A stretch of 64,000 nt of DNA from Ligilactobacillus ceti DSM 22408 (GTDB taxonomy: Bacteria; Bacillota; Bacilli; Lactobacillales; Lactobacillaceae), in NCBI RefSeq assembly GCF_000423245.1, contig NZ_KE383993.1:290160-354159 (forward strand), in the 5' to 3' direction. A program made the position numbers and the translations under genes. This document shows positions 1-9,624 of the stretch, piece by piece (position 1 is the stretch's first letter; each line of letters starts with the position of its first letter). The notes beneath the pieces are model-generated. The model did not search any database. It was not told the DNA's origin and worked only from the letters and a program-made list of their open reading frames with translations.

Positions 1-35
1 CTGAAAAATTAAATTAATTAAGGAGTTTATACAAA

Positions 36-1811
36 ATGAAAAGAACAACTTATTGTGGTTTAGTTGATGAATCTTATATCGGAAAAGATGTTGTCTTAAA
101 AGGTTGGGTTCAAAAATATCGTAACTTAGGTAACTTGATTTTTATTGATTTACGTGATCGTGAAGGTTTAGTGCAATTAGTTTTCAACCAAGAATCTGGT
201 GAAGAAAACTTCCAATTAGCCAAAACATTAAGAAATGAATTTGTAATTGAAGTTCAAGGTAAAGTTGTTGCTCGTGATGAAGCAATGATTAACAAACGTA
301 TGAAAACAGGTAAAATTGAAGTTGAAGTTAATCAATTAACAATTTTAAACAAAGCTAAAACAACTCCATTTGAAATTAAAGATGATGTTGATGCAGCGGA
401 TGAATTACGTTTACAATATCGTTACATTGACTTACGTCGTCCTGAAATGCAAAAAGGTTTGTTAATTCGTAACAAAATTACTCAAGCGGTGCATAGCTAT
501 TTAGCAGAAAATGATTTTATTGATATTGAAACACCATATTTAACAAAATCAACTCCAGAAGGTGCGCGTGATTACTTAGTACCTTCACGTGTCTACCCAG
601 GACATTTTTATGCTTTACCACAATCACCACAATTATTTAAACAATTATTAATGGGTGCTGGTTATGATCGTTATTACCAAATTGCCCGTTGCTTCCGTGA
701 TGAAGATTTACGTGGTGATCGTCAACCAGAATTTACACAAATTGACTTAGAAACATCATTTATGGACCAAGAAGAAATTATTGAAATGACTGAAGGTTTA
801 TTGAAACGTGTTATGAAAGTGGCGGTGAACTATGATTTAACAACACCAATTCCACGTATGACATGGGATGAAGCAATGTCACGTTATGGTTCTGATAAAC
901 CAGATGTTCGTTTTGGTATGGAATTAAAAGATATGGCAGATGCTGTGAAAGGTATTGGTTTTAAAGTCTTTGATATGGCTTTAGAAAATGGTGGTCAAGT
1001 TAAAGCGATTGCCGTTCCAGGTGGAGCTGATAAATATTCACGTAAACAAATCGATGCTAAACAAGAATACATCAAACGTTTTGGTGCTAAAGGTTTAGCA
1101 TGGGTGAAAGTAACTGAAGAAGGCTTTGCTGGTCCAATTGCTAAATTCTTAACAAATGATGTTGAAGCTATTAAAGCAGCTGCTGAAGCTAATGTTGGCG
1201 ATTTAATTTTATTTGTTGCTGATAAAGATAGTGTTGTAGCTGATTCATTAGGTTATTTACGTTGTGAATTTGCTAAAGAATTAGATATGATTGATAAAAG
1301 TCAATTTGCCTTTGTTTGGGTTGTTGATTGGCCAATGTTTGAATATAGCGAAGATTTTGGTCGTTATATTGCAGCACACCATCCATTCACAATGCCAAAT
1401 GAAGAAGACGTAGAATTATTAGCGACAGATCCACATGCATGTCATGCACAAAGTTATGATATCGTCTTAAATGGTTATGAATTAGGTGGCGGTTCTATCC
1501 GGATTCATGAAAGTGAAGTTCAAGAAGCAATGTTCAAAGCATTAGGCTTTACTGAAGAAAGTGCGAAAGCACAATTTGGTTGGTTTATTGAAGCTTTAGA
1601 CTATGGTTTCCCTCCACATGGTGGTTTAGCACTTGGTTTGGATCGTTTCGCGATGTTATTAGCTGGTAAAGAAAATATCCGCGAAGTTATTGCCTTTCCA
1701 AAGAACTCTAAAGCAACAGAACCATTAACAAAAGCACCTAGTGAAGTTGCACCTGCTCAATTAGCAGAACTTCATATTGATTTAGCTGAAACAGAAGAAA
1801 AAGCAGATTAA
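36..1811 (+). CDS. aspS: Aspartate--tRNA ligase
   Basis: This cytoplasmic class II aminoacyl-tRNA synthetase charges tRNA-Asp with aspartate. At 591 residues it is the normal bacterial size. An N-terminal OB-fold anticodon-binding domain (residues about 1-110, [19 protein letters not shown]) is followed by the class II core with motif 2 ([17 protein letters not shown], near residue 215) and motif 3 ([15 protein letters not shown], near 530); the bacterial GAD insert lies between. The ATG follows an AAGGAG ribosome site at about 21-26. The preceding bases may be the tail of an upstream gene, often hisS in this group, but too little is present to tell. A strong terminator ends the unit. Confidence 0.97.
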   Translation: MKRTTYCGLVDESYIGKDVVLKGWVQKYRNLGNLIFIDLRDREGLVQLVFNQESGEENFQLAKTLRNEFVIEVQGKVVARDEAMINKRMKTGKIEVEVNQLTILNKAKTTPFEIKDDVDAADELRLQYRYIDLRRPEMQKGLLIRNKITQAVHSYLAENDFIDIETPYLTKSTPEGARDYLVPSRVYPGHFYALPQSPQLFKQLLMGAGYDRYYQIARCFRDEDLRGDRQPEFTQIDLETSFMDQEEIIEMTEGLLKRVMKVAVNYDLTTPIPRMTWDEAMSRYGSDKPDVRFGMELKDMADAVKGIGFKVFDMALENGGQVKAIAVPGGADKYSRKQIDAKQEYIKRFGAKGLAWVKVTEEGFAGPIAKFLTNDVEAIKAAAEANVGDLILFVADKDSVVADSLGYLRCEFAKELDMIDKSQFAFVWVVDWPMFEYSEDFGRYIAAHHPFTMPNEEDVELLATDPHACHAQSYDIVLNGYELGGGSIRIHESEVQEAMFKALGFTEESAKAQFGWFIEALDYGFPPHGGLALGLDRFAMLLAGKENIREVIAFPKNSKATEPLTKAPSEVAPAQLAELHIDLAETEEKAD

Positions 1812-1823
1812 TTAAATTACAAC

Positions 1824-1877
1824 TAAAAAAGCTAGTTAAGTTCACTCCGTTTCAGGAGTACTTAACTAGCTTTTTAA
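1824..1877. terminator. Bidirectional rho-independent terminator
   Basis: A 10-bp perfect stem (GCTAGTTAAG at 1831-1840 with its complement at 1861-1870) is flanked by an A-run on the left and a T-run on the right. It therefore can serve aspS on the plus strand and the convergent HAD gene on the minus strand. Confidence 0.9.
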
Positions 1878-1884
1878 TTTATAA

Positions 1885-2697
1885 TTATTTCGCCAGATTC
1901 AAATAGTTGCTGAGGTAATCAGCTAAACCATCTTGATCATTGGTAAGTGGGGTAATATCATTAGCGAGATTTTTTAATTCAGTTGTTCCGTTTTGCATCG
2001 AAACGCCCCAACCAACATAATCTAACATTTCTGTATCATTATGTTCATCACCAAAAGCAATAATATCTTCACGGGCAATATTGTAGTTATCGGCTAAGAA
2101 TTTCACACCACGGGCTTTATTGATCCCTTTAGGTGAAAGTTCCAAAATAGAATAAGGTCCACCCCAGATACCAACATTAATGTAATCACCAAATTCTTTT
2201 TGTAATTTTTGGATGACATTTTGTTTGTTTTCCGGTTCAATCCACATTGTCATGGCGGATGGATCTTGGCGTAAGTTTTTCGCAGTTAAAAGTTGTTCTG
2301 GTTGAGTGATAACTGGGAAAAATTCATTCACGTTATTATTAACTGTGTCAGAAAGAACTAATGTTTTTCCTTCGGCAGCTGACATTTTGATACCTAATTC
2401 ATTTCTTTTTTCGAGTAATTCGAAGACGATATCACGACTGAAAGTATCAGCATATTCTTTATTCCAATTTTCATGTGGGATATGTCCTAAGGCACCATTA
2501 AAGTTAATCATCGGTGTTTTAATACCTAAATCATCATAAAATTGTTGCGAAATACGGTAGGGACGGCCCGTAACGATCGAAACAATGTGGCCAGCTTGAC
2601 TTGCGGCATGTAAGACTTCTTTTGTTCTGGGTGTAATTTCACTTTGACTATTTAAGGTTGTACCATCTAAGTCAATCGCAATAAGTTTTTGTTTCAT
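1885..2697 (-). CDS. HAD superfamily Cof-type phosphatase
   Basis: A 270-residue Cof/YidA-type haloacid dehalogenase hydrolase. Motif I with the nucleophile Asp is at the N-terminus (IAIDLDGTTLNS), motif II is the Thr of SIVTGRP (near residue 44), the conserved Lys is in INKARGVKFL, and motif IV is AFGDEHNDTEML (near 216). The large insert between motifs II and III is the C2B cap. Members dephosphorylate sugar phosphates or cofactor phosphates such as FMN or PLP; the substrate cannot be read from sequence. A good AGGGAGG site precedes the ATG. The gene is single and convergent with aspS. Confidence 0.9.
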   Translation of the reverse strand: MKQKLIAIDLDGTTLNSQSEITPRTKEVLHAASQAGHIVSIVTGRPYRISQQFYDDLGIKTPMINFNGALGHIPHENWNKEYADTFSRDIVFELLEKRNELGIKMSAAEGKTLVLSDTVNNNVNEFFPVITQPEQLLTAKNLRQDPSAMTMWIEPENKQNVIQKLQKEFGDYINVGIWGGPYSILELSPKGINKARGVKFLADNYNIAREDIIAFGDEHNDTEMLDYVGWGVSMQNGTTELKNLANDITPLTNDQDGLADYLSNYLNLAK

Positions 2698-2843
2698 AAC
2701 AAATCCCTCCTTGTTTTAATTTCATTAGTTTAACATATTAACATAAAAAATAATCAATTACCAGTCTCTAAAAATGAAATTTGCTGAATTTTAAATGAAA
2801 GCTAAATTTTTAATTAAAACCAATTGAAAAAATCTGATAACTT

Positions 2844-2872
2844 TTAAACTCAGCAGGTAAGTGTTGTATAAT
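2844..2872 (+). promoter_or_regulatory. Sigma-A-type promoter of the esterase operon
   Basis: A perfect TATAAT (2867-2872) lies about 75 bases before the esterase start. The -35 region (2844-2849, TTAAAC) is weak at 17-bp spacing, so only the -10 is convincing. Confidence 0.5.
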
Positions 2873-2948
2873 AAGACTGTTAAAGAAAAATAGTATTATG
2901 AGAAATATTTAAATGGAAACTCTTCAGAAACGAAGGAGGAAATCAGTT

Positions 2949-3704
2949 ATGATTAATGTGATCGAAAAAAAGATTAACGAAATTCCCGTATTAGAAGTTG
3001 TTGATGCTAATTTAGCGGATCAAGCCTTACCTTTAGTTGTGTTTTATCATGGTTGGACAGGTTGTAAAGAAAAAGTGATTGGTCAAGGATATGAATTAGC
3101 TAAACAAGGTATTCGTGCTATTATTCCGGATGCTTTATATCATGGTGTGCGTCAAGCTGGTCCATTCAATGAACATTTAATGGAGTTTTGGGAAATTATT
3201 ATTAATTCATTGAAAGAATATCCAGAAATTGTGACTTATTATAGTGATCAAGGACTGGTGTTGCCGCATCAATTAGGTGTTGCCGGTTTATCAATGGGTG
3301 GGATTACTACTACTGCTTTAATGGCAAGTTATCCAGAAATTAATGCCGCTTTTTGCCAAATGGGGACAGCTAGTCCAGTTGCTTTTGCCCAAGAATTATT
3401 AAAAAATCTACCAGAAGTAACTGCAATTGCACCAGCTGAAATTAAAGATCAGCTAGCAACATTAGCTGAAATCGATTTGAGTTTACAGCCTGAAAAAATC
3501 AATGGACGTCCTTTACATTTCTGGCATGGTAAAAAAGATAGTGTTGTACCATATCAAGTTACGCGTGATTTTTATGAAAAACATCAAGGTCAAGCTGGTA
3601 TGGAACAAATGACATTTATGACAAGTGAAACAAGTGGGCACCAAGTACCATATCAAGTCACAGTTGAAACAGCCAAAAGGTTTGCCCAAGATTTTAAAAA
3701 TTAA
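2949..3704 (+). CDS. Alpha/beta hydrolase, YitV-like esterase
   Basis: A 251-residue alpha/beta-hydrolase resembling B. subtilis YitV and the prolyl oligopeptidase-like esterases. The nucleophile elbow is GLSMGG (Ser near residue 122), the oxyanion region is VFYHGWTG (near 35), the acid is likely the Asp of GKKDSVVPY, and the catalytic His is in SGHQVPYQ near the C-terminus. The start chosen is the ATG at 2949, after AAGGAGGAAATC; a longer frame from 2913 has no ribosome site. The gene lies 11 bases before the DUF59 gene, the order of yitV-yitW in Bacillus. The substrate is unknown. Confidence 0.85.
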   Translation: MINVIEKKINEIPVLEVVDANLADQALPLVVFYHGWTGCKEKVIGQGYELAKQGIRAIIPDALYHGVRQAGPFNEHLMEFWEIIINSLKEYPEIVTYYSDQGLVLPHQLGVAGLSMGGITTTALMASYPEINAAFCQMGTASPVAFAQELLKNLPEVTAIAPAEIKDQLATLAEIDLSLQPEKINGRPLHFWHGKKDSVVPYQVTRDFYEKHQGQAGMEQMTFMTSETSGHQVPYQVTVETAKRFAQDFKN

Positions 3705-3715
3705 AGGTGGAAAAG

Positions 3716-4039
3716 ATGGCCGAAAGACGTGAATTAGAATTAATTAAAAATGATATCCTTGATAACCTCGAACAAGTTGATGATCCAGAATTAGGTATTG
3801 ATATTGTGAATTTAGGTTTGGTCTATCAAGTTGATTTAAAAGAAAGCGGCTATTGCTTAGTTCAAATGACGTTGACAACAATGGGGTGTCCATTAACACA
3901 TGTGATTGCGAACTCAGTAGAAGAAGCTCTTTTGAAGATTCCAGAAATTGATGAAGTCAAAGTTGAATTTATTTGGGAACCAGCTTGGAGTATTGACCGT
4001 ATGTCACGTTATGCTAAATTAGCGCTTGGTGTACATTAA
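3716..4039 (+). CDS. DUF59/MIP18-family iron-sulfur assembly protein (YitW-like)
   Basis: A 107-residue MIP18 (DUF59, PaaD-like) protein. It has the family signature: DPELGIDIVNLGLVY near residue 23 and MTTMGCPLTH-like TLTTMGCPLTH with the conserved Cys (near residue 60), then VEFIWEPAWSIDRMS. Members such as SufT take part in iron-sulfur cluster maturation. The start is the ATG at 3716, five bases after AAAGGTGG; an in-frame GTG at 3707 overlaps that site. It is translated directly after the esterase, suggesting one operon. Confidence 0.88.
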   Translation: MAERRELELIKNDILDNLEQVDDPELGIDIVNLGLVYQVDLKESGYCLVQMTLTTMGCPLTHVIANSVEEALLKIPEIDEVKVEFIWEPAWSIDRMSRYAKLALGVH

Positions 4040-4060
4040 GGAAGAGACAGGAGAAGAATC

Positions 4061-5038
4061 GTGTTAAGAAGGAAGTTTGTCGTTATTATATATATTGCAC
4101 TTTTGGCTTTTATCAGTGTTTTTACATTTTATAAGATTCAAGAACGTGATTATATTAATAAATTGAATAATAGTAATTTGTCATTAGATGCTTATAAAGT
4201 AACTTTTAAAGATAATCCGACTTTTGAGGATGTATTTAATAAGATTCATAATGACAAAAAAATTAAAAATATCCAAATGCATTTAACAAATCCGCAGCAA
4301 CCACAAATTACTTATTTTTATGGAAAAGGTGATTTTGCAACACCACCAATGGATTCGGGAGATTTTTTCTCAGATGCTGATTTTTCTACGAATGTGAGCG
4401 TGGCAGTTGTTGGGAAAAATATTGTTAAACAATTATATACACCTAAAGATCAATCATATTTAAAAATGGGGAATAAATATATTCCAGTGATTGGTGTTAT
4501 GGGTGATAAATATACATCAAAATTAGATAATAAAATCTTTTTAACATGTCCAATTAAAAAATCACAAGAGCTTCATTTAAAAGGATATCAAGTGAAGCTT
4601 GATGGTAAAGCGAAATTGGATCCAGATACTTTGAAAAAAGAGTTATCATTGACTACGGTTCAACTTGTAACACCGAAAAACATTTTAGTACCAAAACAAT
4701 CATGGATTGGTAAACATAAATGGGAAGTTGTAGCCTTGGTGGCAGTAGTAATTGGTGTGATTTTTGAAATGGTAATTTGGATTACATTATCACGTAAACA
4801 ATATTTAGAAGCGATATTTATGAATAAAACACCAGAAAGATTTGTTTTTGAACAATGGGAGTATTATGCATTATTTACAGGATTAGGTTCGATTTTAGGA
4901 ACGCTAATTGGATTATTTAGTGTGAATTTAGAAACATATCGTTGGGTGTTAACGTATTTAGGTATCATATATATTTTGGCGAATATTTTATTCTATTTAT
5001 TAATGCAAGCTAAAGTTAAAACGTTTAAAAAGAATTAG
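4061..5038 (+). CDS. MacB/FtsX-like membrane protein
   Basis: A 325-residue membrane protein with one N-terminal membrane segment (about residues 5-24), an extracytoplasmic domain, and three C-terminal membrane segments (about 222-244, 270-290, 296-318). The outer domain has the pattern of MacB periplasmic core domains: a MDSGDFFSDADF-like segment, AVVGKNIVKQL, and PVIGVMG. The layout resembles half of an FtsX/MacB permease, but no ATPase gene is adjacent, so its function is open. The start is a GTG after GACAGGAGAAG. It sits 21 bases after the DUF59 gene and 17 bases before the methyltransferase. Confidence 0.65.
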   Translation: MLRRKFVVIIYIALLAFISVFTFYKIQERDYINKLNNSNLSLDAYKVTFKDNPTFEDVFNKIHNDKKIKNIQMHLTNPQQPQITYFYGKGDFATPPMDSGDFFSDADFSTNVSVAVVGKNIVKQLYTPKDQSYLKMGNKYIPVIGVMGDKYTSKLDNKIFLTCPIKKSQELHLKGYQVKLDGKAKLDPDTLKKELSLTTVQLVTPKNILVPKQSWIGKHKWEVVALVAVVIGVIFEMVIWITLSRKQYLEAIFMNKTPERFVFEQWEYYALFTGLGSILGTLIGLFSVNLETYRWVLTYLGIIYILANILFYLLMQAKVKTFKKN

Positions 5039-5055
5039 AGAGTTGGAGCGAAAAG

Positions 5056-6453
5056 GTGAAATTACCGAACGAATTTATTGAAAAATATACAAATTTATTC
5101 GGCGACGAAGCAGCAGCTTTTTTTGCTAGCTTGCAAGAAGATGTCGTTGAAAAAGGATTCCGATTAAATCCTTTAAAAAATCAATTTGAAAATGTCAGCT
5201 ATTCTTTAGCAGAACCTGTACCATATGTTCCAACTGGTTATTATGGTAATGTTTCTGGTAAAAGTTTAGAACACCAAACGGGCTATGTTTATAGTCAAGA
5301 TTTGAGCGCTATGTATGTGGCGGAAGTTTTAGATATTGAACCGGGTGATCGCGTACTTGATCTATGTGCAGCACCTGGTGGGAAATCAACACAATTAGCA
5401 GGGAAATTAAATGATACAGGTTTGCTTGTTAGTAATGAAATTAATTTAAAACGGGCTAAAATTTTGGCGGAAAACATGGAACGAACAGGGGCTAAAAATG
5501 TCGTTGTTTTAAATGAAAATCCAGCTAATTTAGCCAAGCATTTACCGGGCTATTTTGACAAAATTATTGTGGATGCTCCTTGTTCTGGTGAAGGGATGTT
5601 CCGTAAAGATCATAATGCGATTGATTATTGGCATCAAGATTATCCAGCGGAATGTGCTTTGAGACAACGAGATATTTTACAAGATGCGGTGAAATTATTA
5701 GCGCCGGGGGGACAATTAGTTTATTCGACTTGTACTTTTGCACCAGAAGAAGATGAACAAATCATTGACTGGTTAGTCACAAGTTATCCTGATTTTGAAA
5801 TTTTACCGATTGAAAAATATCCAGGAATGGATCAGGGGATTCCGGCCGTTACACAGGATCAGAATCTGGAATTAGAAAAGACAGTCCGTTTAATGCCGCA
5901 TCATTTCAAAGGTGAGGGACATTATATTGCTAAATTACAAGATACACGTACTAAAACAAGCGATGTCGTAAAATCACCTAAAGTGAAAAAGAAGAAAAAT
6001 AAAAAGCAACAAGATAAGACTGTTCTTAGTAAAGAAGAATATCAATTATGGCAAGCTTTTCAAAGTGAGGTTGTACCAGCCTTAGCGTATGCACAACAAG
6101 ATTTAAAAGTTTATGGTTCATACCTTTATTATTATTCTAAAAATTGGTTCTCATTAGATCAATTAAAATTTGTCCGTCCGGGTTTATTGTTAGGGACTTT
6201 TAAGAAGAATCGTTTTGAACCAAGTTATAGTTTAGCGGTGGCATTGAATCCAACTACTGAATGTGCTAAAACTATTACAATTACACGTGAAGAATGGGCA
6301 ACTTATGTTTCCGGGAATGTTATTAATGTTTCACGTGATTTGCCAAATGGATGGTATTTATTGGAATGTGAAGGCAAAGCGGTTAGCTTTACGAAAGTTG
6401 TTCAAGGTGTTGCCAAGAACTTCTTCCCGAAAGGGTTACGCTTTAATGTTTAA
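5056..6453 (+). CDS. RsmF-type rRNA (cytosine-C5) methyltransferase
   Basis: A 465-residue NOL1/NOP2/Sun methyltransferase of the RsmF (YebU) type, which methylates a cytosine of 16S rRNA with SAM. It shows motif I (DLCAAPGGKSTQLA, near residue 104), motif IV with the first Cys (VDAPCSGEGMF, near 173) and motif VI with the catalytic Cys (YSTCTFAPEEDEQ, near 226). A Lys-rich linker (near residues 310-322) joins a C-terminal PUA-like domain. The start is GTG at 5056. It ends in a strong terminator shared with the convergent fni. Confidence 0.9.
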   Translation: MKLPNEFIEKYTNLFGDEAAAFFASLQEDVVEKGFRLNPLKNQFENVSYSLAEPVPYVPTGYYGNVSGKSLEHQTGYVYSQDLSAMYVAEVLDIEPGDRVLDLCAAPGGKSTQLAGKLNDTGLLVSNEINLKRAKILAENMERTGAKNVVVLNENPANLAKHLPGYFDKIIVDAPCSGEGMFRKDHNAIDYWHQDYPAECALRQRDILQDAVKLLAPGGQLVYSTCTFAPEEDEQIIDWLVTSYPDFEILPIEKYPGMDQGIPAVTQDQNLELEKTVRLMPHHFKGEGHYIAKLQDTRTKTSDVVKSPKVKKKKNKKQQDKTVLSKEEYQLWQAFQSEVVPALAYAQQDLKVYGSYLYYYSKNWFSLDQLKFVRPGLLLGTFKKNRFEPSYSLAVALNPTTECAKTITITREEWATYVSGNVINVSRDLPNGWYLLECEGKAVSFTKVVQGVAKNFFPKGLRFNV

Positions 6454-6456
6454 ATA

Positions 6457-6501
6457 AAAAAAGACTTGATAAAGTTAATTTAACTTTATCAAGTCTTTTT
6501 A
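6457..6501. terminator. Bidirectional terminator between rsmF-like gene and fni
   Basis: A long perfect stem (AAGACTTGATAAAGTTA with its complement to about 6497) has A and T runs on opposite sides, so it can stop transcription from either strand. It overlaps the last codons of fni. Confidence 0.9.
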
Positions 6502-7530
6502 TTTTTGGATTTGTTTTTGAAAATTTAATAGTTCTGGCGATAAAATGTAGGGGACTTCGCGTAATTCGGCAATTGATTTACAACCAAGCAATAACATAAT
6601 TTGTTTGATTTGCATGGTTAAATCAGCGATTAATTGATTTAATCCAGCTTCATCACTTTCTAAGAGGGTGTGTAAAAATAAACCAGAAATCCCCACATTA
6701 TCTGCACCAAGAACGAGACATTTGACAATATCTAAAGCAGAACGAATCCCCCCGGAAGCTGTTAAGGAAAAATCAGCTTGGTATGGTTGCGCAGCAATTA
6801 AAGATTCTGCGGTTGAGAGTTGTAATTCATTCAAGAAAGCCAATTCTTTACGTTCCCGGCGTTCATTTTCAATAGATACAAAACTAGTTCCACCAGCACC
6901 GGCGAGATCAACATATTTTACGTTAGCCGCTTTGAGAACATCTAATCCGCGCGGAGTCATTCCAAAACCGACTTCTTTGACCAAAATGGGAACAGGGCTA
7001 TTTTCGACAATGTTTTGAAGATTAGCTAACCAATGGAATTCCCGATCTCCTTCTGGCATAACGAGTTCTTGGCTCGCATTGAGATGGATTTCTAAAGCGT
7101 CAGCTTGAATTAGGTTAATGGCTTTAATTGCATTATGCAAATCATGTCCAGCACCTAAATTGCCTAATACAAATCCTGTTGGATTAACCTTTCTTAGTGT
7201 ATCAAAACCGACGGGAGAATTTTCTTTTAAGGCGACGCTTAATGAACCAGTAGCCATTGGAATATCATTTTGTAATGCACAAAGAGCTAATTTTTCGTTA
7301 ATTACAGTTGTATGTTGACTCCCACCTGTCATAGCGTTAATAAAAAAAGGAACAGGGATAGTGGTGTTTAAGAACTTGGTTTCTAAATTGATTTCATTTA
7401 ATGAAAGTTCTGGTAAGTTCTGACTAATTAAACGAATTTGATCCAGTCCATTTTGACTCTTAGCTTGATACTGTTTTTCAGCGATAAAAACATGTTCATT
7501 TTTACGTTGGGCATGTAGACTTTTTTCCAT
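6499..7530 (-). CDS. fni: Isopentenyl-diphosphate delta-isomerase, type II (FMN)
   Basis: This 343-residue enzyme converts IPP to DMAPP, the last step of the mevalonate branch. It is the FMN-dependent type II family: N-terminal RKNEHVFIAEKQ, NAMTGGS (near 65), MATGSLSVAL, VLGNLGAG, the KEVGFGMTPRGLDVL segment (near 184), DLAGAGGTSFVSIE and TASGGIRSALD for the phosphate and FMN site. It is the last gene of the minus-strand operon mvaK1-mvaD-mvaK2-fni, 17 bases after mvaK2. Confidence 0.95.
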   Translation of the reverse strand: MEKSLHAQRKNEHVFIAEKQYQAKSQNGLDQIRLISQNLPELSLNEINLETKFLNTTIPVPFFINAMTGGSQHTTVINEKLALCALQNDIPMATGSLSVALKENSPVGFDTLRKVNPTGFVLGNLGAGHDLHNAIKAINLIQADALEIHLNASQELVMPEGDREFHWLANLQNIVENSPVPILVKEVGFGMTPRGLDVLKAANVKYVDLAGAGGTSFVSIENERRERKELAFLNELQLSTAESLIAAQPYQADFSLTASGGIRSALDIVKCLVLGADNVGISGLFLHTLLESDEAGLNQLIADLTMQIKQIMLLLGCKSIAELREVPYILSPELLNFQKQIQK

Positions 7531-7547
7531 AAAAAGCTCCTTTCGAT

Positions 7548-8621
7548 TTAATTTAAATTCCAGACTTTAAAAGGTAAGACTTGAATTTGATTGGCTTCCC
7601 AAGTTTTTAATAAAGTATTTATTTTGGGATGTGATTTTTGAGTGAGGGCGATTCCACAGTCTCCGCCGCCAGCCCCCGATGATTTAGCGCTAATTTGATA
7701 ATTAAGTGCCGTGCTGACTAATTTATTTAATAACGGTGTTTCGATTTCAACACCACTTAAGCGACTTAAAGTTAGTAAGGCTTGACGATTGTTTTGTAAG
7801 GCAGTAAAAATTATTTCATAATTACCATTTTGTAAACCAGTGATTAATTCCAAAACACTATTTTTACTAGCAGTTAAAAATTTTTGGTAAGCTGCAGGCT
7901 GAGCTAGTTGACTTTTTTTAATAGCTGCTACCAGTTTTTTGGAACTAGCAGGTGACCCCGTCCAACCAATTAATAAACTTAAATCAGCTGGAGGTGTTAG
8001 GGGGGTGATTTTTAAAGCTGGCCAATCGCTAGCTAATAAAGATGTGATAGTAGCTGATGTTTGTTGTCGTAACCAAGTACGATCAAATGAAGTATAAGCA
8101 ATCCATCCGCCGTAGACACTAGCGGCGACATCACCTAAGGAACCATTACCTTGGACTTGATAGTGAGTCAGTGCAGCGATTTTAAAGATTTCTAATAAAG
8201 ATAATTTGCAATTGTAAAATTTTAAAATTGCTTTAATAGTGGCAACTGTGACAGCTGCTGAGGAACCAAGTCCATATTTTTTACCAGCTTGCACTAATTG
8301 ACTATCTAATGTTAAGCGATAATTTTGTAGTGGAATTTGTTGTTCTAAACAATATTGTTCGGTATTAATTATGGCTTGTTTGACGAAATTTAAATTCGAA
8401 TCATCCGTGCTAAAGTGAATTGTTTCGATTTCCCAAAACCAAGTTAATTTGCTGGTAGGGAATTGTTCGGAAGTTACTTGACTGGCTGTTGCTGAGGGTG
8501 AAGCTGTTAAATTTGCAGTCACAAATTGATCAACAGCGACAATGACAGCTGGATAACCAGGTTCAACAACCGCATATTCACCAGCTAAATAGAGTTTACC
8601 TGGGGCTTTAACTTCAATCAC
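7548..8621 (-). CDS. mvaK2: Phosphomevalonate kinase
   Basis: A GHMP-family kinase of 357 residues that phosphorylates mevalonate 5-phosphate. It shows the GHMP N-terminal KAPGKLYLAGEYAVVEPGYPA, the nucleotide loop KKYGLGSSAAVTVATIKA (near residue 112) and the C-terminal SSGAGGGDCGIAL motif (near 315). The order, between mvaD and fni, is the standard arrangement in lactic acid bacteria and separates it from mvaK1. The ribosome site is AAAGGTGG before the ATG. Confidence 0.93.
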   Translation of the reverse strand: MIEVKAPGKLYLAGEYAVVEPGYPAVIVAVDQFVTANLTASPSATASQVTSEQFPTSKLTWFWEIETIHFSTDDSNLNFVKQAIINTEQYCLEQQIPLQNYRLTLDSQLVQAGKKYGLGSSAAVTVATIKAILKFYNCKLSLLEIFKIAALTHYQVQGNGSLGDVAASVYGGWIAYTSFDRTWLRQQTSATITSLLASDWPALKITPLTPPADLSLLIGWTGSPASSKKLVAAIKKSQLAQPAAYQKFLTASKNSVLELITGLQNGNYEIIFTALQNNRQALLTLSRLSGVEIETPLLNKLVSTALNYQISAKSSGAGGGDCGIALTQKSHPKINTLLKTWEANQIQVLPFKVWNLN

Positions 8622-8639
8622 AAAGCCACCACCTTTCTT

Positions 8640-9623
8640 TTATGCTTCGCAGCGAGCGATGATTTTGGCACCGGGACCGGCTGCAGAAACTAGTACTTTT
8701 TCTGGTGCAAATAAATTAGTAAGATAGTCACTAATTTTTTGCGTGTCTTGTTTTTGACAGATGATTTTCACATTAGGGCCGGCATCCATTGTGTAGTAAC
8801 AAGGAATACCTTGGGCACGTAATTCAGCTACTGCATCCATTACTTTAATGCTATCAGGTTCGATATAACTAAAGTGTGGGGTTGCTGACATATTTAAAGC
8901 ATGCATTTTCATTGCGTTACTTTCAGCAATTTCACCAACTGTTGTAAAGTCTCGAGCTTGAATAGCTGTTTTTATTTTTGTTAAATCAGCAGTCGTAGAT
9001 TCGACCCAAGCAGGATAATAAGGTGAAGTCGCGACAACTGTTTGCATACCAGCACGAGAAGAGATTTTCTTTTCATTAGGATCTAAAACAATCGCAATCA
9101 TTTGTAAATCCCAATCTACATCTTCTTCAAACGGTACGGCATAAGAATCTAAATCATTTGTTCCAGCTTGCCATTCGACGAAGCCACCATAAATAGAACG
9201 ACTAGCTGAACCTGAACCACGGCGAGCTAAACGTGATAGATCTTTGCGGTCTAAATTCAGACCAGCAGCTTGGCTAGCAGCTAAAGCTAGAGCAGCATAG
9301 GCACTTGCTGAAGAAGCTAAGCCTGCCATAGTAGGGACATGGTTTGTGGAATCGATTTTTGCAAAAGTTGAAATATTAGCTAAATCACGGACAATATCCA
9401 TAAAGTGACTAACTTTTTCATCATGATATGTTTTTCCATCTAAAGTGAAAATATCTTCAGTTAACGTAGAATCAAATTGAACAGTTGTATCAGTATAAAA
9501 ATGATCTAAAGTTAATGAAAGTGAATTGTTCATAGGGATAATTAATTCTTGATTTTTTTTACCCCAATATTTAATTAAGGCAATATTTGTATGGGCACGC
9601 GCGGTAATTTTGGGTGATTTCAT
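8640..9623 (-). CDS. mvaD: Diphosphomevalonate decarboxylase
   Basis: A 327-residue GHMP-fold enzyme that converts mevalonate diphosphate to IPP with ATP, phosphate loss and CO2 release. Diagnostic segments are ARAHTNIALIKYWGK at the N-terminus, MNNSLSLTLD, the loop AGLASSASAYAALALA (near residue 103), RRGSGSASRSIYGGFVEWQ with the conserved Ser/Arg, and YTMDAGPNVKII (near 280). It starts one base before the mvaK1 stop region and is clearly co-translated with its neighbours. Confidence 0.96.
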   Translation of the reverse strand: MKSPKITARAHTNIALIKYWGKKNQELIIPMNNSLSLTLDHFYTDTTVQFDSTLTEDIFTLDGKTYHDEKVSHFMDIVRDLANISTFAKIDSTNHVPTMAGLASSASAYAALALAASQAAGLNLDRKDLSRLARRGSGSASRSIYGGFVEWQAGTNDLDSYAVPFEEDVDWDLQMIAIVLDPNEKKISSRAGMQTVVATSPYYPAWVESTTADLTKIKTAIQARDFTTVGEIAESNAMKMHALNMSATPHFSYIEPDSIKVMDAVAELRAQGIPCYYTMDAGPNVKIICQKQDTQKISDYLTNLFAPEKVLVSAAGPGAKIIARCEA

Positions 9624-9624
9624 A

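Noticed and set aside
2306-2539. A plus-strand frame of 77 codons opposite the HAD phosphatase gene
   Set aside because: It is a shadow frame inside a well-supported gene, with no ribosome site or family resemblance.
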